Shown: positions 17,548-26,169 of the stretch, in pieces
How the letters are laid out: each line of letters opens with the position of its first letter
Numbering within the stretch: the stretch's first letter is position 1
NCBI GenBank assembly: GCA_040397785.1
Contig: JBBAVI010000011.1
Location: 22,973-86,972 of the forward strand
Direction: 5' to 3'
Origin: M3007 sp040397785
GTDB lineage: Bacteria; Bacteroidota; Bacteroidia; Chitinophagales; Saprospiraceae
DNA length: 64,000 nucleotides
Notes under the pieces: generated by a model
Database searches by the model: none
What the model was told of the DNA's origin: nothing
What the model saw: the letters and a program-made list of their open reading frames with translations, nothing else
Made by a program: the position numbers and the translations under genes

Positions 17548-17573
17548 ATTTCGCCCTTTTATATTGCTGCGAT

Positions 17574-18725
17574 ATGCAACGTTATTCAGTTCTATTTGCG
17601 GTTATGTTACTTCCTTTTTGGTTGCATGCACAAGGTGTTGACTTTGAGCATTTGTCGTGGGGAGATGCCATGGCTAAAGCCAGGAAGGAACACAAAATGG
17701 TTTTTTTGGATGCCTACACCCTTTGGTGTGGTCCTTGTAAATTGATGGTGAGTAATGTTTTCCCTGATTCGAGCGTCGGTGCTTTTTTTAATAGCCATTT
17801 TGTAAATTTAAAAATGGATATGGAGCATGGCGATGGGATTGTGTTGGCAAAAAAATACGGTATTGCGATCTTTCCAACCTTGCTTTTTTTCGATGATGCT
17901 GGTAATGTGCAGCACCGGGCGCCGGGTTTTCATGGCGTACAAGACTTAATCAGTTTGGCCAAAGCAGCCACCAATTTGCAAAATAATATGGCTGCCCTTG
18001 AAAAACGGTATGCCCTTGGCGAACGCACCCCGGAATTTCTGCAAAAACTGACAGCGCTAAAGTCTGCTGCACTCGATCCAGATGTTCATAAAGTTGCGCA
18101 GGCTTACCTGCAAACCCAGGACAATTACGATACGCCAACCAACATGCGGTTTATCATGCAATACGCAGATGATCCGTTTTCGGATGCCTTTTATTACCTT
18201 ATCCACCACCGCGCAAAATTTGATTCCGTGTACACCAAGGCAACCGTTAAAGACCGCCTGGATCAGATTTTTGAAAATTACCTGCAAGCACATCCAAAAT
18301 TGCAATTGGGCGAGGTGCAACGGTTGTATGGCACCGTTTATCCCGAACAAGGTGAATTGCTTGCCTCCTCCTATCGCATCACCTATTACCGGAAACGCGA
18401 AGATTTGGAACGTTTCGTTTTGTCGGCGGTAGATCATTACGCCCGTTTCCCTTGCGATGAGCCTGATGAACTGGTTGAAATTTCTAAAATATTTAGTGAA
18501 GAAGTAGCCGATCCAGCCATGTTAAAGCAGGCGCTCGAATGGGTGAAAAGTGCAATCAAGATACAAGAACACTATTACGCCTACGAAACACAAGCGAATC
18601 TTTACGCCAAATTGGATCAGAAAAAAGCCGCCATCAAATCGGCTAAACGCGCCATCGAATTGGCCGAACAAAACGATGAGGAAGCCTTGGAGGCCAAAGC
18701 GCTCCTCGAAATATTGGAGCAATAA
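17574..18725 (+). CDS. Exported thioredoxin-fold protein with helical-repeat C terminus (copy 2)
   Basis: Paralogue of the preceding gene, 383 residues, 26 nt downstream. It has a signal peptide (ending LHA-Q), the same opening order (GVDFEHLSWGDAMAKARKEHK), redox cysteines C52/C55 in WCGPCK, and FPTLLFFDD at the cis-Pro strand. The helical C-terminal part ends with a TPR-like YAYETQANLYAKLDQKKAAIKSAKRAIEL. Similarity to copy 1 spans the whole length, so the pair arose by tandem duplication. The two copies may serve different clients or act in sequence. Function beyond thiol redox chemistry is unknown. Confidence 0.8.
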   Translation: MQRYSVLFAVMLLPFWLHAQGVDFEHLSWGDAMAKARKEHKMVFLDAYTLWCGPCKLMVSNVFPDSSVGAFFNSHFVNLKMDMEHGDGIVLAKKYGIAIFPTLLFFDDAGNVQHRAPGFHGVQDLISLAKAATNLQNNMAALEKRYALGERTPEFLQKLTALKSAALDPDVHKVAQAYLQTQDNYDTPTNMRFIMQYADDPFSDAFYYLIHHRAKFDSVYTKATVKDRLDQIFENYLQAHPKLQLGEVQRLYGTVYPEQGELLASSYRITYYRKREDLERFVLSAVDHYARFPCDEPDELVEISKIFSEEVADPAMLKQALEWVKSAIKIQEHYYAYETQANLYAKLDQKKAAIKSAKRAIELAEQNDEEALEAKALLEILEQ

Positions 18726-18749
18726 AGCCAATCCCATCCCGGCGCTGCC

Positions 18750-18757
18750 TATATTTG
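18750..18757 (+). promoter_or_regulatory. Promoter -7 box of the Fur-family gene
   Basis: TATATTTG matches TAnnTTTG; predicted start near 18764, about 13 nt before the ATG at 18777. Confidence 0.55.
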
Positions 18758-18776
18758 CTCCCACAAGCACATCCTT

Positions 18777-19301
18777 ATGACCGCTCAACGCAACGAAGAA
18801 GACATTATCCGGCAGGTTTTAAATATTTTTTCGGCTCATCTGGAAAAAAGCGGTTTCCGCAAAACCCCCGAACGGTTTGCCATTTTAGAAGAAATATACA
18901 AGCGAACCGACCATTTTGATGCCGAGGCTTTGTATATCCACATGAAAAACAGGAGTTACCGCGTCAGCCGCGCAACCGTGTACAATACCCTGGAGCTATT
19001 GGTATCTTGTGATTTGGTAAAAAAACATCAATTTGGGAAAAACCTTGCCCAGTATGAAAAATCATATGGCTTTAAGCAGCACGACCACGTCATCTGTGCC
19101 AATTGTGGCAAGGTGGTAGAGTTTTGCGACCCGCGGGTGCAGCAGATTAAAGATATGGTGGGCGATTTATTAAACTTTAAAATCACCCACCATTCCCTGA
19201 ATCTGTATGGTATTTGTGGAAATTGCCAGAAAGAAATCGAATTCGGTATCGTACGCACCCACCCTAAAGCCGTAGAAGACGAGCCAGGCTGGGGCGATTA
19301 A
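18777..19301 (+). CDS. fur: Fur-family metalloregulator
   Basis: Metal-responsive DNA-binding repressor of 174 residues. The N-terminal winged helix carries RKTPERFAILEEIY and the recognition-helix region RVSRATVYNTLELL. The dimerisation domain has the regulatory-metal HDH motif (KQHDHVICANCGKVVEF) and two CxxC pairs (CANC and CGNC) for the structural zinc. Whether it senses Fe, peroxide (PerR) or zinc (Zur) cannot be told from these motifs. It follows the thioredoxin pair by about 50 nt with its own -7 box and is convergent with pyk, 8 nt away. Symbol given for the family. Confidence 0.88.
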   Translation: MTAQRNEEDIIRQVLNIFSAHLEKSGFRKTPERFAILEEIYKRTDHFDAEALYIHMKNRSYRVSRATVYNTLELLVSCDLVKKHQFGKNLAQYEKSYGFKQHDHVICANCGKVVEFCDPRVQQIKDMVGDLLNFKITHHSLNLYGICGNCQKEIEFGIVRTHPKAVEDEPGWGD

Positions 19302-19309
19302 TCCGATTT

Positions 19310-20797
19310 TTAAACAATTTCTGTTACTTTCAACATGTTTGTACGGTGCCGTTGGTGCAAAGGCATGGAGCCCGTATTGATTACGGTATCACCCACTTCA
19401 ACATAGCCTGTGGCTTTCAAAATAGCCACAGAATCGTCAATGGTTTCATCGGTTGTGGTGAATCGGTCATAGTAGAAACACTGTACGCCCCAAAGCAGGT
19501 TCATGGTATTCAACATGTGCATTTGGTCGCTAAAGATAAAGATAGCCGCCTTTGGACGGAAACTGCTCACTTTAAATGCAGTATAACCAGAAGTGGTCAT
19601 GCCAATAATTCCTTTTGCGCCAATTTCTTCCGCTACGCGACAAGCATTAAAACACACCACATCCGAATGGAAAATACGTGATTTTTCAACGGCACGTGGG
19701 CGTTTGCCTTCAATTTGTGGCCAATAACACTTTTCCGCTTCGGCAATAATTTTGGTCATGTAATCAATCACGAGTGCCGGGTGGTCCCCCACAGAGGTTT
19801 CACCGCTCAGCATTACCGCATCAGCGCCATCTAGTACCGCATTGGCAACGTCGGTTACTTCAGCACGGGTGGGCGACGGATTTTTGATCATGCTATCCAT
19901 CATTTGTGTGGCAACAATCACCGGGCGGGCATATTGCATACAAATTTGAATAATTTCTTTTTGCGTCATAGGCAGGCGTTCAATCGGCATTTCTACGCCT
20001 AAGTCGCCACGCGCCACCATAATTCCATTGCTGGCCTTTACAATTTCGCGGATATTGCGAATCGCCTCCGGCTTTTCAATTTTGGAAAGTAACTTGGCAG
20101 GGTGTCCTTTTGCTTCCACGCGCACGCGCAAATCTTCAATATCTTCAGCACGGCGTACAAAAGACAAGGCGATCCAGTTGACAGGCTGGGTCAGGATAAA
20201 TTCCAAATCCTCCAGGTCTTTTTCAGTCAGGGAAGGCTGTTTGATGTTAGTATCAGGCAGGTTTACACCTTTATTGCTGCTTAAAATGCCACCAAACAGC
20301 GTTTTAAGTTTTACGGTGTCTTTTTTGTTGGTTTCAAGCACCTCAAACACCAGCTTGCCATCGTCCATCATAATCCGTTCACCCGCTTCACAGTCTTCAG
20401 CAAACTCCTTGTAAGACATGTAAATATGCTCCATGGTGCCTTCGCAGTCATAGTTAACGATGGTGATCACATCGCCTGCTTCCAGTTTCAGGGCATTGTC
20501 TTTAATTTTACCAACCCGCAGTTTTGGGCCTTGTAAATCGGCCAGGATGCTGATATGCGTTTGATATTGGTTATTAATGGCCTGCACATGTTCGATCACC
20601 TTGAGGTGGTCGGCGTGCGAGCCGTGGCTGAAATTGAGTCGAAAAACATCTACTCCAGCTTTAACAAGTTCTAACAGTTTGTCATAACTGCTACAAGCCG
20701 GGCCGACGGTGGCCACGATCTTGGTGTTTTGTGATCCGTCTTTGCGCATTGAACTCGTATTTTTGTCCGCCAAAGAAACAGCTTCCATTTTTGTCAT
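19310..20797 (-). CDS. pyk: Pyruvate kinase
   Basis: Glycolytic enzyme making pyruvate and ATP from phosphoenolpyruvate and ADP. The 495-residue protein shows TKIVATVGPACSSYDKL at the start of the barrel, FRLNFSHGSHADH (substrate-binding Arg/Asn), the active-site Lys segment LLSKIEKPEA, MVARGDLGVEMP with the metal-binding Asp, and VMLSGETSVGDHP. The extreme N terminus (16 residues before MRKDGSQ) is poorly conserved, so M4 or M17 could be the true start. It ends 8 nt from the convergent fur. A promoter is recognisable upstream. Confidence 0.96.
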   Translation of the reverse strand: MTKMEAVSLADKNTSSMRKDGSQNTKIVATVGPACSSYDKLLELVKAGVDVFRLNFSHGSHADHLKVIEHVQAINNQYQTHISILADLQGPKLRVGKIKDNALKLEAGDVITIVNYDCEGTMEHIYMSYKEFAEDCEAGERIMMDDGKLVFEVLETNKKDTVKLKTLFGGILSSNKGVNLPDTNIKQPSLTEKDLEDLEFILTQPVNWIALSFVRRAEDIEDLRVRVEAKGHPAKLLSKIEKPEAIRNIREIVKASNGIMVARGDLGVEMPIERLPMTQKEIIQICMQYARPVIVATQMMDSMIKNPSPTRAEVTDVANAVLDGADAVMLSGETSVGDHPALVIDYMTKIIAEAEKCYWPQIEGKRPRAVEKSRIFHSDVVCFNACRVAEEIGAKGIIGMTTSGYTAFKVSSFRPKAAIFIFSDQMHMLNTMNLLWGVQCFYYDRFTTTDETIDDSVAILKATGYVEVGDTVINTGSMPLHQRHRTNMLKVTEIV

Positions 20798-20841
20798 CCC
20801 AATTTTTTTAATAGTGTACTATTTACAATAAGAATTCGCAA

Positions 20842-20849
20842 CAAAAGTA
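20842..20849 (-). promoter_or_regulatory. Promoter -7 box of pyk
   Basis: TACTTTTG on the minus strand, 45 nt before the ATG at 20797. An AATAGT-GT-ACTATT dyad (20810-20823) lies between promoter and gene. The rest of the 393-nt pyk-acpP gap shows only the weak acpP promoter at 21139-21146. Confidence 0.55.
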
Positions 20850-21138
20850 GTTAAAAGTAAAGCAGTATTTGCATGGCAGTCATCGGCTTTAAGAATAATT
20901 AATATCAAGTGTCTTGGATTTGTCAAAACATATGTTGGGCAACCATGGCAAAATACCAATCTGGCTAAAAAAAGCAGGCATGGCGGTCCATCGAAACTGC
21001 CTTGTAGGCCCAGATTTATGCGTTTTTTTAAAAAAAAATAAAATCTTCAAATCCTATTGGATCAGGGGCTATTTTGCCTTTTTAGGATGTAAATAAAAAT
21101 TTCATTGGGAAAAACTTTTTTTTGGTCGGCAATCACCG

Positions 21139-21146
21139 TTTCTTTG
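21139..21146 (+). promoter_or_regulatory. Possible promoter -7 box of acpP
   Basis: TTTCTTTG differs by one base from TAnnTTTG and lies 45 nt before the acpP ATG. Confidence 0.35.
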
Positions 21147-21190
21147 CCGCTCGAAAAATTGACTTTTTTTCACTAAAAGTTCAGAAAAAC

Positions 21191-21430
21191 ATGGCAGACG
21201 TAGCCGCACGCGTAAAAAAAATTATTGTTGACAAACTAGGTGTTGACGAAAAGGAAGTTGTAGCAGAAGCAAATTTCATTCAGGACCTGGGTGCTGACTC
21301 GCTTGATACGGTTGAGTTGATCATGGAATTCGAAAAAGAATTCGATGTCGCTATCCCGGATGAGCAAGCCGAAAAAATCCAAACTGTTGGACAGGCTGTT
21401 GCGTACCTCGAAGGTCAGGTGAATGCCTGA
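21191..21430 (+). CDS. acpP: Acyl carrier protein
   Basis: Carrier of acyl chains in type II fatty-acid synthesis, also used in lipid A and other acyl transfers. The 79-residue acidic protein has the phosphopantetheine-attachment Ser at S37 in GADSLDTVELIMEFE, followed by the acidic helix EFDVAIPDEQAEKIQTVG. The ATG at 21191 is chosen because the fold starts MADVAARVKK; the upstream in-frame extension is out of family. It precedes fabF and rnc, the usual order in Bacteroidota. Confidence 0.97.
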   Translation: MADVAARVKKIIVDKLGVDEKEVVAEANFIQDLGADSLDTVELIMEFEKEFDVAIPDEQAEKIQTVGQAVAYLEGQVNA

Positions 21431-21471
21431 TAAAAAGCCTCCGGCCCACCTGATACCCGGTTTTAGTTTGC

Positions 21472-21515
21472 TGAAAGGTTCAAGGCGTGCAACGTCTTGA
21501 ACCTTTCGTTGTTTC
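21472..21515 (+). terminator. Strong hairpin between acpP and fabF
   Basis: GAAAGGTTCAAG (21473-21484) pairs perfectly with 21496-21507 (12 bp) around an 11-nt loop. The tail GTTGTTTCATCT is T-rich but not a clean T-run, so partial termination or mRNA processing is likely. It would set the high acpP to low fabF ratio. Confidence 0.6.
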
Positions 21516-21567
21516 ATCTGTCTCTAATTTGCTGTACAAGCGCTAACATGATTTTGTGTGAACCTTG

Positions 21568-21575
21568 TACATTTG
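21568..21575 (+). promoter_or_regulatory. Promoter -7 box of fabF
   Basis: TACATTTG matches TAnnTTTG, 52 nt before the ATG at 21628 and downstream of the acpP hairpin, giving fabF-rnc their own start. Confidence 0.6.
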
Positions 21576-21627
21576 TCTATTGAAACTCCAAAAGCCCTCT
21601 GTTCAATCAAACAACCTAACTATTTGC

Positions 21628-22869
21628 ATGAAACGAGTTGTCGTAACTGGCATTGGTGCAATCACGCCAATTGGTAATACGGTTTCTGAATACCTCGCAG
21701 GCCTTCAAAATGGCACAAGTGGCGCCAATCTCATTACCTTATTCGATGCGTCGCTTTTTAAGACCAAATTTGCTTGTGAGGTAAAGGGATTTAATCCGGA
21801 AGCACATTTGGACCGCCGTGACGCCCGTAGGATGGACCGCTTTACTCAGTTTGCCATGGTGGCTGCGGCCGAAAGTATCCAGAATTCGGGTCTAGACCTT
21901 GATGCGATCAATAAACATCGCGTGGGGGTCATTTGGGCATCCGGTATTGGTGGCCTGGCTACCTTGGAAAAAGAAATTGAAGAACATGTGCTCGGAAACG
22001 GTATTCCAAAGCACAATCCGTTTTTGATACCCAAAATGATATCCGACATCGCTGCTGGCCAAATTTCTATGCAATATGGCTTTATGGGTGTCAATTACTG
22101 TACAGTTTCGGCGTGTGCATCCTCTTCGCATGCCATCATGAACGCTTTTGATTACATTCGACTAGGTAAGGCCGATATTATTGTGACTGGAGGATCGGAA
22201 GCGACCATCACTAAAACAGCTGTTGGTGGGTTTAATTCGATGAAAGCGTTAAGCGAACGCAATGAAGGATTTGAAACCGCTTCCCGTCCTTTCGACCTTG
22301 ACCGGGATGGGTTTGTACTGGGAGAAGGGGCTGGTTCGCTGATTTTGGAGGAATATGAACATGCAATAAAACGCGGCGCACATATCTTTGCTGAGGTGAT
22401 GGGCACCGGCGCAACTGCCGATGCTTACCACATTACAGCACCTCACCCAGAAGGTTTGGGTGTAACCAACGTAATGCGTTTTGCCTTGGAAGAAGCAGGC
22501 ATGGCTCCGGAAGACATTGATTACGTGAATGTGCATGGTACCTCAACCCCATTGGGCGATGTTGCGGAGTTAAAAGCCATAAAAACGGTATTCGGTGACC
22601 ACGCAAGCAAACTGAATATTTCTTCTACAAAAAGTATGACCGGACATCTTTTGGGGGCAGCCGGTGCAATTGAAGCCATTGCCAGTATTTTGGCGATGCA
22701 ACACGAATTTGTGCCACCTACCATCAACCACTTTACCGATGATCCCGAAATTGATCCAACACTCAATCTGACTTTCAACAAAGCACAACCGCGTAAGCTA
22801 CGGGCTGTGATAAGCAATACTTTTGGATTTGGCGGACATAATGCTTCGGTAATCTTAAGGCAGGTATAA
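21628..22869 (+). CDS. fabF: 3-oxoacyl-[acyl-carrier-protein] synthase II
   Basis: Condensing enzyme that elongates acyl-ACP with malonyl-ACP. The 413-residue protein has the Cys-His-His triad: C163 in VSACASSSHA, H303 in VNVHGTSTP and H340 in MTGHLLGAAGA. The C-terminal Gly-rich NTFGFGGHNAS is typical of KAS II. The start at 21628 gives MKRVVVTGIGAITPIG, the canonical N terminus; the earlier in-frame start adds 21 unrelated residues. Between acpP and rnc, with 23 nt to rnc. Confidence 0.96.
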   Translation: MKRVVVTGIGAITPIGNTVSEYLAGLQNGTSGANLITLFDASLFKTKFACEVKGFNPEAHLDRRDARRMDRFTQFAMVAAAESIQNSGLDLDAINKHRVGVIWASGIGGLATLEKEIEEHVLGNGIPKHNPFLIPKMISDIAAGQISMQYGFMGVNYCTVSACASSSHAIMNAFDYIRLGKADIIVTGGSEATITKTAVGGFNSMKALSERNEGFETASRPFDLDRDGFVLGEGAGSLILEEYEHAIKRGAHIFAEVMGTGATADAYHITAPHPEGLGVTNVMRFALEEAGMAPEDIDYVNVHGTSTPLGDVAELKAIKTVFGDHASKLNISSTKSMTGHLLGAAGAIEAIASILAMQHEFVPPTINHFTDDPEIDPTLNLTFNKAQPRKLRAVISNTFGFGGHNASVILRQV

Positions 22870-22892
22870 GGCAGGTTTAAAACATAGATGCT

Positions 22893-23681
22893 GTGCGATT
22901 TCTTCGAAGACTTTACAATTTTTACATTCATCCGGATAAGGAACTGGCTCGTCGACTGAAGGGACTGATCGGTTTTACGCCGGTCCATATGACGCTGTTC
23001 AAGCTGGCTTTTTTTCACAAAAGCACGTTTTCTACTGGAGAATACGCCATTTCTAACAATGAACGCCTCGAATTTTTGGGCGATGCCGTACTCAGCACTA
23101 TTGTAGCCGAATACCTGTTTAAAAAATACCCAAACAGTGATGAAGGCTTTCTGACCAAGATGCGGTCAAAAATTGTGAAGCGGAATTCATTGGACGAAAT
23201 CGCAGACAAAATGGGGCTTGACCTTTTTTTGGCAAACTATAACCAGACGCGGCTCTCCAAATCTATGTTGGGAAACGCCCTGGAGGCATTGGTTGGAGCC
23301 ATCTATATTGAAGTAGGTTACGAAAAGACCAAAGAATACGTGATTCGAAGGGTATTGCGCAGGTATCTGGACATCCACGAATTGGAAAGTTTTGACGATA
23401 ATTACAAAAGCCAACTCTTGGAGTGGTGCCAAAAAAACGGCCGTCAAATTGAGTACAAAGTGATGGCCAAATATAAAAGTGAAAAGCGGGACAAGTTTAA
23501 AGTAGCGGTGTACGTGGATAATAAGAAACTGGGTACTGCCGACGATTTTAACAAAAAAAGCGCTGAGCAACTCGCCAGTGAACGGGCTATGACGGCATTG
23601 GGAATTTTGGGCAATGCCGGTGCCCCCCCGATCTCTGTGACCGAGGAGGAGGAGGAAGACAATGCAAGCGCTAATACTTAG
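22893..23681 (+). CDS. rnc: Ribonuclease III
   Basis: Double-strand-specific endonuclease for rRNA and mRNA processing. The 262-residue product starts at GTG (22893); no in-frame ATG precedes the fold. The RNase III signature NNERLEFLGDAVLSTIVAEYL and the second acidic cluster GNALEALVGAIYIE are present, followed by a double-stranded-RNA-binding domain from about residue 165 (DNYKSQLLEWCQKNG ... KKSAEQLASERAMTAL) and an acidic tail (EEEEEDN). Third gene of acpP-fabF-rnc. Five nt before the following membrane-protein gene. Confidence 0.95.
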   Translation: MRFLRRLYNFYIHPDKELARRLKGLIGFTPVHMTLFKLAFFHKSTFSTGEYAISNNERLEFLGDAVLSTIVAEYLFKKYPNSDEGFLTKMRSKIVKRNSLDEIADKMGLDLFLANYNQTRLSKSMLGNALEALVGAIYIEVGYEKTKEYVIRRVLRRYLDIHELESFDDNYKSQLLEWCQKNGRQIEYKVMAKYKSEKRDKFKVAVYVDNKKLGTADDFNKKSAEQLASERAMTALGILGNAGAPPISVTEEEEEDNASANT

Positions 23682-23686
23682 AAATC

Positions 23687-24109
23687 GTGTTTATGGAATT
23701 GACCATTCAGACCCCCGCATTGCTTTTTCCGGCGATTTCCCTGTTGTTATTGGCATTTACCAATAAGTTTCTGGCAATCGCAAATCTGATTCGCAACCTG
23801 GTGTCTGATTACGAAAAACATCGTCATGATTTGCTCATGACGCAAATCGCCAGTTTGAAACGCAGGTTGCAATTGATTCGATGGATGCAGGTATTTGGGA
23901 TCAGCAGCATGTTATTGTGTGTGGTAACCATGTTTTTGGTTTTTGAAAACTGGCAAATAGCCGCAAAAGTATTGTTTGGCGTCAGCCTGTTGTTGATGAT
24001 CATTTCTTTGCTGCTCAGTTTGCTGGAAATCATCCTTTCGGCTGGTGCGTTGCGCCTGATTTTGCGTGATTTTGAAGAAAAGGAGCGTACGTTGAAGCTA
24101 CACGAATAA
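23687..24109 (+). CDS. DUF2721-like small membrane protein
   Basis: A 140-residue membrane protein with a hydrophobic N-terminal segment (ALLFPAISLLLLAFTNKFLAIANLI), a short charged region with basic residues (DYEKHRHDLLMTQIASLKRRLQLIRWM) and two further hydrophobic helices (about residues 70-90 and 95-120). This three-helix order matches DUF2721 proteins, whose function is unknown. Translation may start at M1 or M3. It follows rnc by 5 nt and is probably co-transcribed. Its stop is 4 nt before the -33 box of the rimP promoter. Confidence 0.7.
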   Translation: MFMELTIQTPALLFPAISLLLLAFTNKFLAIANLIRNLVSDYEKHRHDLLMTQIASLKRRLQLIRWMQVFGISSMLLCVVTMFLVFENWQIAAKVLFGVSLLLMIISLLLSLLEIILSAGALRLILRDFEEKERTLKLHE

Positions 24110-24113
24110 AATA

Positions 24114-24144
24114 TTTGAAAAATTGAAGAATTTGCTTACCTTTG
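24114..24144 (+). promoter_or_regulatory. Promoter of rimP-nusA-infB
   Basis: TTTG (24114-24117), 19 nt, then TACCTTTG (24137-24144): an almost ideal Bacteroidota promoter. Transcription should start near 24151, giving a 100-nt leader that contains the hairpin at 24170-24198. Confidence 0.8.
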
Positions 24145-24169
24145 CAGGCGATTAGATTAACTGGCGAAT

Positions 24170-24202
24170 AAAAGAGGGAACCAAAAGTTCCCTCTTTTCT
24201 TT
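24170..24202 (+). terminator. Leader terminator/attenuator upstream of rimP
   Basis: AAAAGAGGGAAC (24170-24181) pairs perfectly with GTTCCCTCTTTT (24187-24198) around CAAAA, followed by CTTTATAGG. It lies between the promoter and the rimP ATG, so it can attenuate the whole operon. Confidence 0.7.
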
Positions 24203-24252
24203 ATAGGTGCTTGATTTTCAAGTGTTCGTCGGAGTTTTTTGAAGTTAAAAAT

Positions 24253-24732
24253 ATGGAACTGACGGAACGCATTGACCAACTTTTATCAGAGAAATACAGC
24301 ACGGACGAGATGTTTACCGATTGCTTTACGGTGGATATTGAACTGAGGCCAGCACAAAAGCTGTATGTTTTTGTAGATTGCGATTCAGGTATGACGTTTG
24401 AAAAATGTCGCAAACTGAGTCGTTACCTTGAGCAGCACATTGATACCAATAATTGGCTGGGCGAAAAGTACGTGCTCGAGGTGAGCAGCCCCGGCATTGA
24501 ACGCCCACTGAAGTTTTTGCGACAGTATCAAAAGAACCTGGGGCGTACCTTGGAAATAACCCTTACCGACAAAACGAAAAAGAAAGGCGTGCTCAAATCA
24601 GCGGATGAACAGCAGGTCATTTTAGAAGATACGGTCATTGAAAAAATTGAGAAGAAAAAAGTGGAAGTACAGGTCGAAATGCCGATTCCATTTGATCAGA
24701 TCGAAAAGGCCGTTATAAAAGTTGTGTTTTGA
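24253..24732 (+). CDS. rimP: Ribosome maturation factor RimP
   Basis: Assembly factor for the 30S subunit. The 159-residue product begins MELTERIDQLLSEKY and carries the family core LYVFVDCDSGMTFEKCRKLSRYLEQ and YVLEVSSPGIERPLKF, followed by an SH3-like C-terminal domain (GRTLEITLTDKTKKKG...). The start at 24253 follows a promoter and leader hairpin; an in-frame start at 24211 would overlap the hairpin tail. First gene of rimP-nusA-infB; nusA follows after 79 nt with an internal promoter. Confidence 0.94.
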   Translation: MELTERIDQLLSEKYSTDEMFTDCFTVDIELRPAQKLYVFVDCDSGMTFEKCRKLSRYLEQHIDTNNWLGEKYVLEVSSPGIERPLKFLRQYQKNLGRTLEITLTDKTKKKGVLKSADEQQVILEDTVIEKIEKKKVEVQVEMPIPFDQIEKAVIKVVF

Positions 24733-24755
24733 GTAAAAAGGCAAAAGTATCTTTG
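24728..24755 (+). promoter_or_regulatory. Internal promoter upstream of nusA
   Basis: TTTG (24728-24731), 16 nt, then TATCTTTG (24748-24755). It lies at the 3' end of rimP and gives nusA-infB a second start. Confidence 0.6.
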
Positions 24756-24811
24756 CGCCCAAGCATTTAATAAACCAAACATCACATCACAATCAATCCT
24801 ACCATTTTCCT

Positions 24812-26077
24812 ATGGTTAATTTAGTAGATGTCTTTGCTGACTTTAAATCGGGAAAGAATATAGACCGTCCCACGATGGTGCGCGTTTTGGAAGACGTTTT
24901 TAGAACATTGATTAAGAAAAAATACGGCTCCGATGAAAATTTTGACGTAATTGTCAATACCAACAAAGGTGACCTAGAGATCTGGCGTGTGCGGGAAGTG
25001 GTAACGGATGGAGAGGTCACCGACGAGCGCAGCCAAATCAGTTTGTCAGAAGCGCACAGCGTAGATGAAAGTATCGCCACGGGTGATGAATGTTACGAGC
25101 AGTTGTCAATCGAAGATTTTGGACGCCGTGCTATTATGGCAGCGCGCCAAACCTTGGTTTCGCGGATTATGGAACTGGAAAAAGACGAGGTGTTCCGCAA
25201 ATATACAGAACGGGTAGGCGAGGTCGTGATCGGCGAAATAAGCCAGATTATGAAAAAAGAAGTGTTGGTGTTGGATGATGCAACCGGAAACGAATTGGTG
25301 TTGCCGCGCACAGAAATGATTAAAGGCGATTACTACCGCAAGGGCGATGTAGTAAAAGGCGTGATACGGAAAGTGGAAATGCGCAACAATGCACCGTTTG
25401 TAATGTTAAGCCGTACAGATTCTATTTTCCTCGAAAAATTATTGCGTGCGGAGGTTCCAGAAATTGAAGACGGCGTGATTGAAGTAAAACACATTGTACG
25501 GCTCCCGGGCGAACGTGCGAAAGTGGCCGTTGAAAGCCACGATGATCGGGTCGATCCGGTTGGTGCATGTGTTGGTATGAAAGGTAGCCGTATCCACGGA
25601 ATCGTACGCGAATTGCGTAATGAAAATATTGACATCATCAATTACACGACCAACTTGCCGCTGTATATCACACGTAGTTTGACGCCAGCGAAAATCAGCA
25701 ATATTGAGATCGATCATGAACGCAAGCGTGTTTCGGTGTTTTTAGATGCAGATCAGGTGAGTTTGGCCATCGGTAAGGCCGGTTCAAACATTAAATTGGC
25801 ATCCAAACTGACCGGCTACGAAATTGATGTGTACCGCAACCAGGCACAGGAGTACGAAATTGACGATGTGGATCTGGAAGAATTCGGCGACGAAATCGAA
25901 CCATGGGTAATCGAAGCGTTCAAAAATATTGGTTGCGATACAGCCCGTCAGGTACTGGAACTCAGTGCAGAAGAGTTGATTCGCCGCACCGATCTTGAAG
26001 AAGAAACTGTGCGTTTTGTCTTGTCTATTCTGGCAGCAGAATTTGAAGAAGGCGGCGGGAACGAACCAAAGGCTTAA
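24812..26077 (+). CDS. nusA: Transcription termination/antitermination factor NusA
   Basis: RNA-polymerase-binding factor that modulates pausing, termination and antitermination. The 421-residue protein has the NusA N-terminal polymerase-binding domain (MVNLVDVFADFKSGKNIDR), an S1 domain around residues 135-200 (ERVGEVVIGEISQIMKKE), and two KH domains (GACVGMKGSRIHGIVREL and SLAIGKAGSNIKLASKL). The C-terminal acidic repeats of E. coli are replaced by one short helix-hairpin-like end (FKNIGCDTARQVLELS), so it is shorter than the enterobacterial form, as usual in this phylum. Confidence 0.95.
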   Translation: MVNLVDVFADFKSGKNIDRPTMVRVLEDVFRTLIKKKYGSDENFDVIVNTNKGDLEIWRVREVVTDGEVTDERSQISLSEAHSVDESIATGDECYEQLSIEDFGRRAIMAARQTLVSRIMELEKDEVFRKYTERVGEVVIGEISQIMKKEVLVLDDATGNELVLPRTEMIKGDYYRKGDVVKGVIRKVEMRNNAPFVMLSRTDSIFLEKLLRAEVPEIEDGVIEVKHIVRLPGERAKVAVESHDDRVDPVGACVGMKGSRIHGIVRELRNENIDIINYTTNLPLYITRSLTPAKISNIEIDHERKRVSVFLDADQVSLAIGKAGSNIKLASKLTGYEIDVYRNQAQEYEIDDVDLEEFGDEIEPWVIEAFKNIGCDTARQVLELSAEELIRRTDLEEETVRFVLSILAAEFEEGGGNEPKA

Positions 26078-26161
26078 GGTGTTTTAGGAGAAATATTGGG
26101 CTGCCGTTAAAAAGACTTGCAGCACTTTCATTTCAAACCTAAATCCTCCAAGCTTTTTTCG

Positions 26162-26169
26162 TACTTTCG
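26162..26169 (+). promoter_or_regulatory. Possible promoter -7 box of infB
   Basis: TACTTTCG is one base from TAnnTTTG and lies in the 210-nt nusA-infB gap, 118 nt before the start codon. Confidence 0.35.

Noticed and set aside
20914..21096. 60-codon frame in the pyk-acpP gap
   Set aside because: AT-rich, no signal or domain; likely chance.
24145..24252. A tRNA or small RNA in the rimP leader (as metY in enterobacteria)
   Set aside because: Only a terminator-like hairpin is present; no cloverleaf can be drawn.
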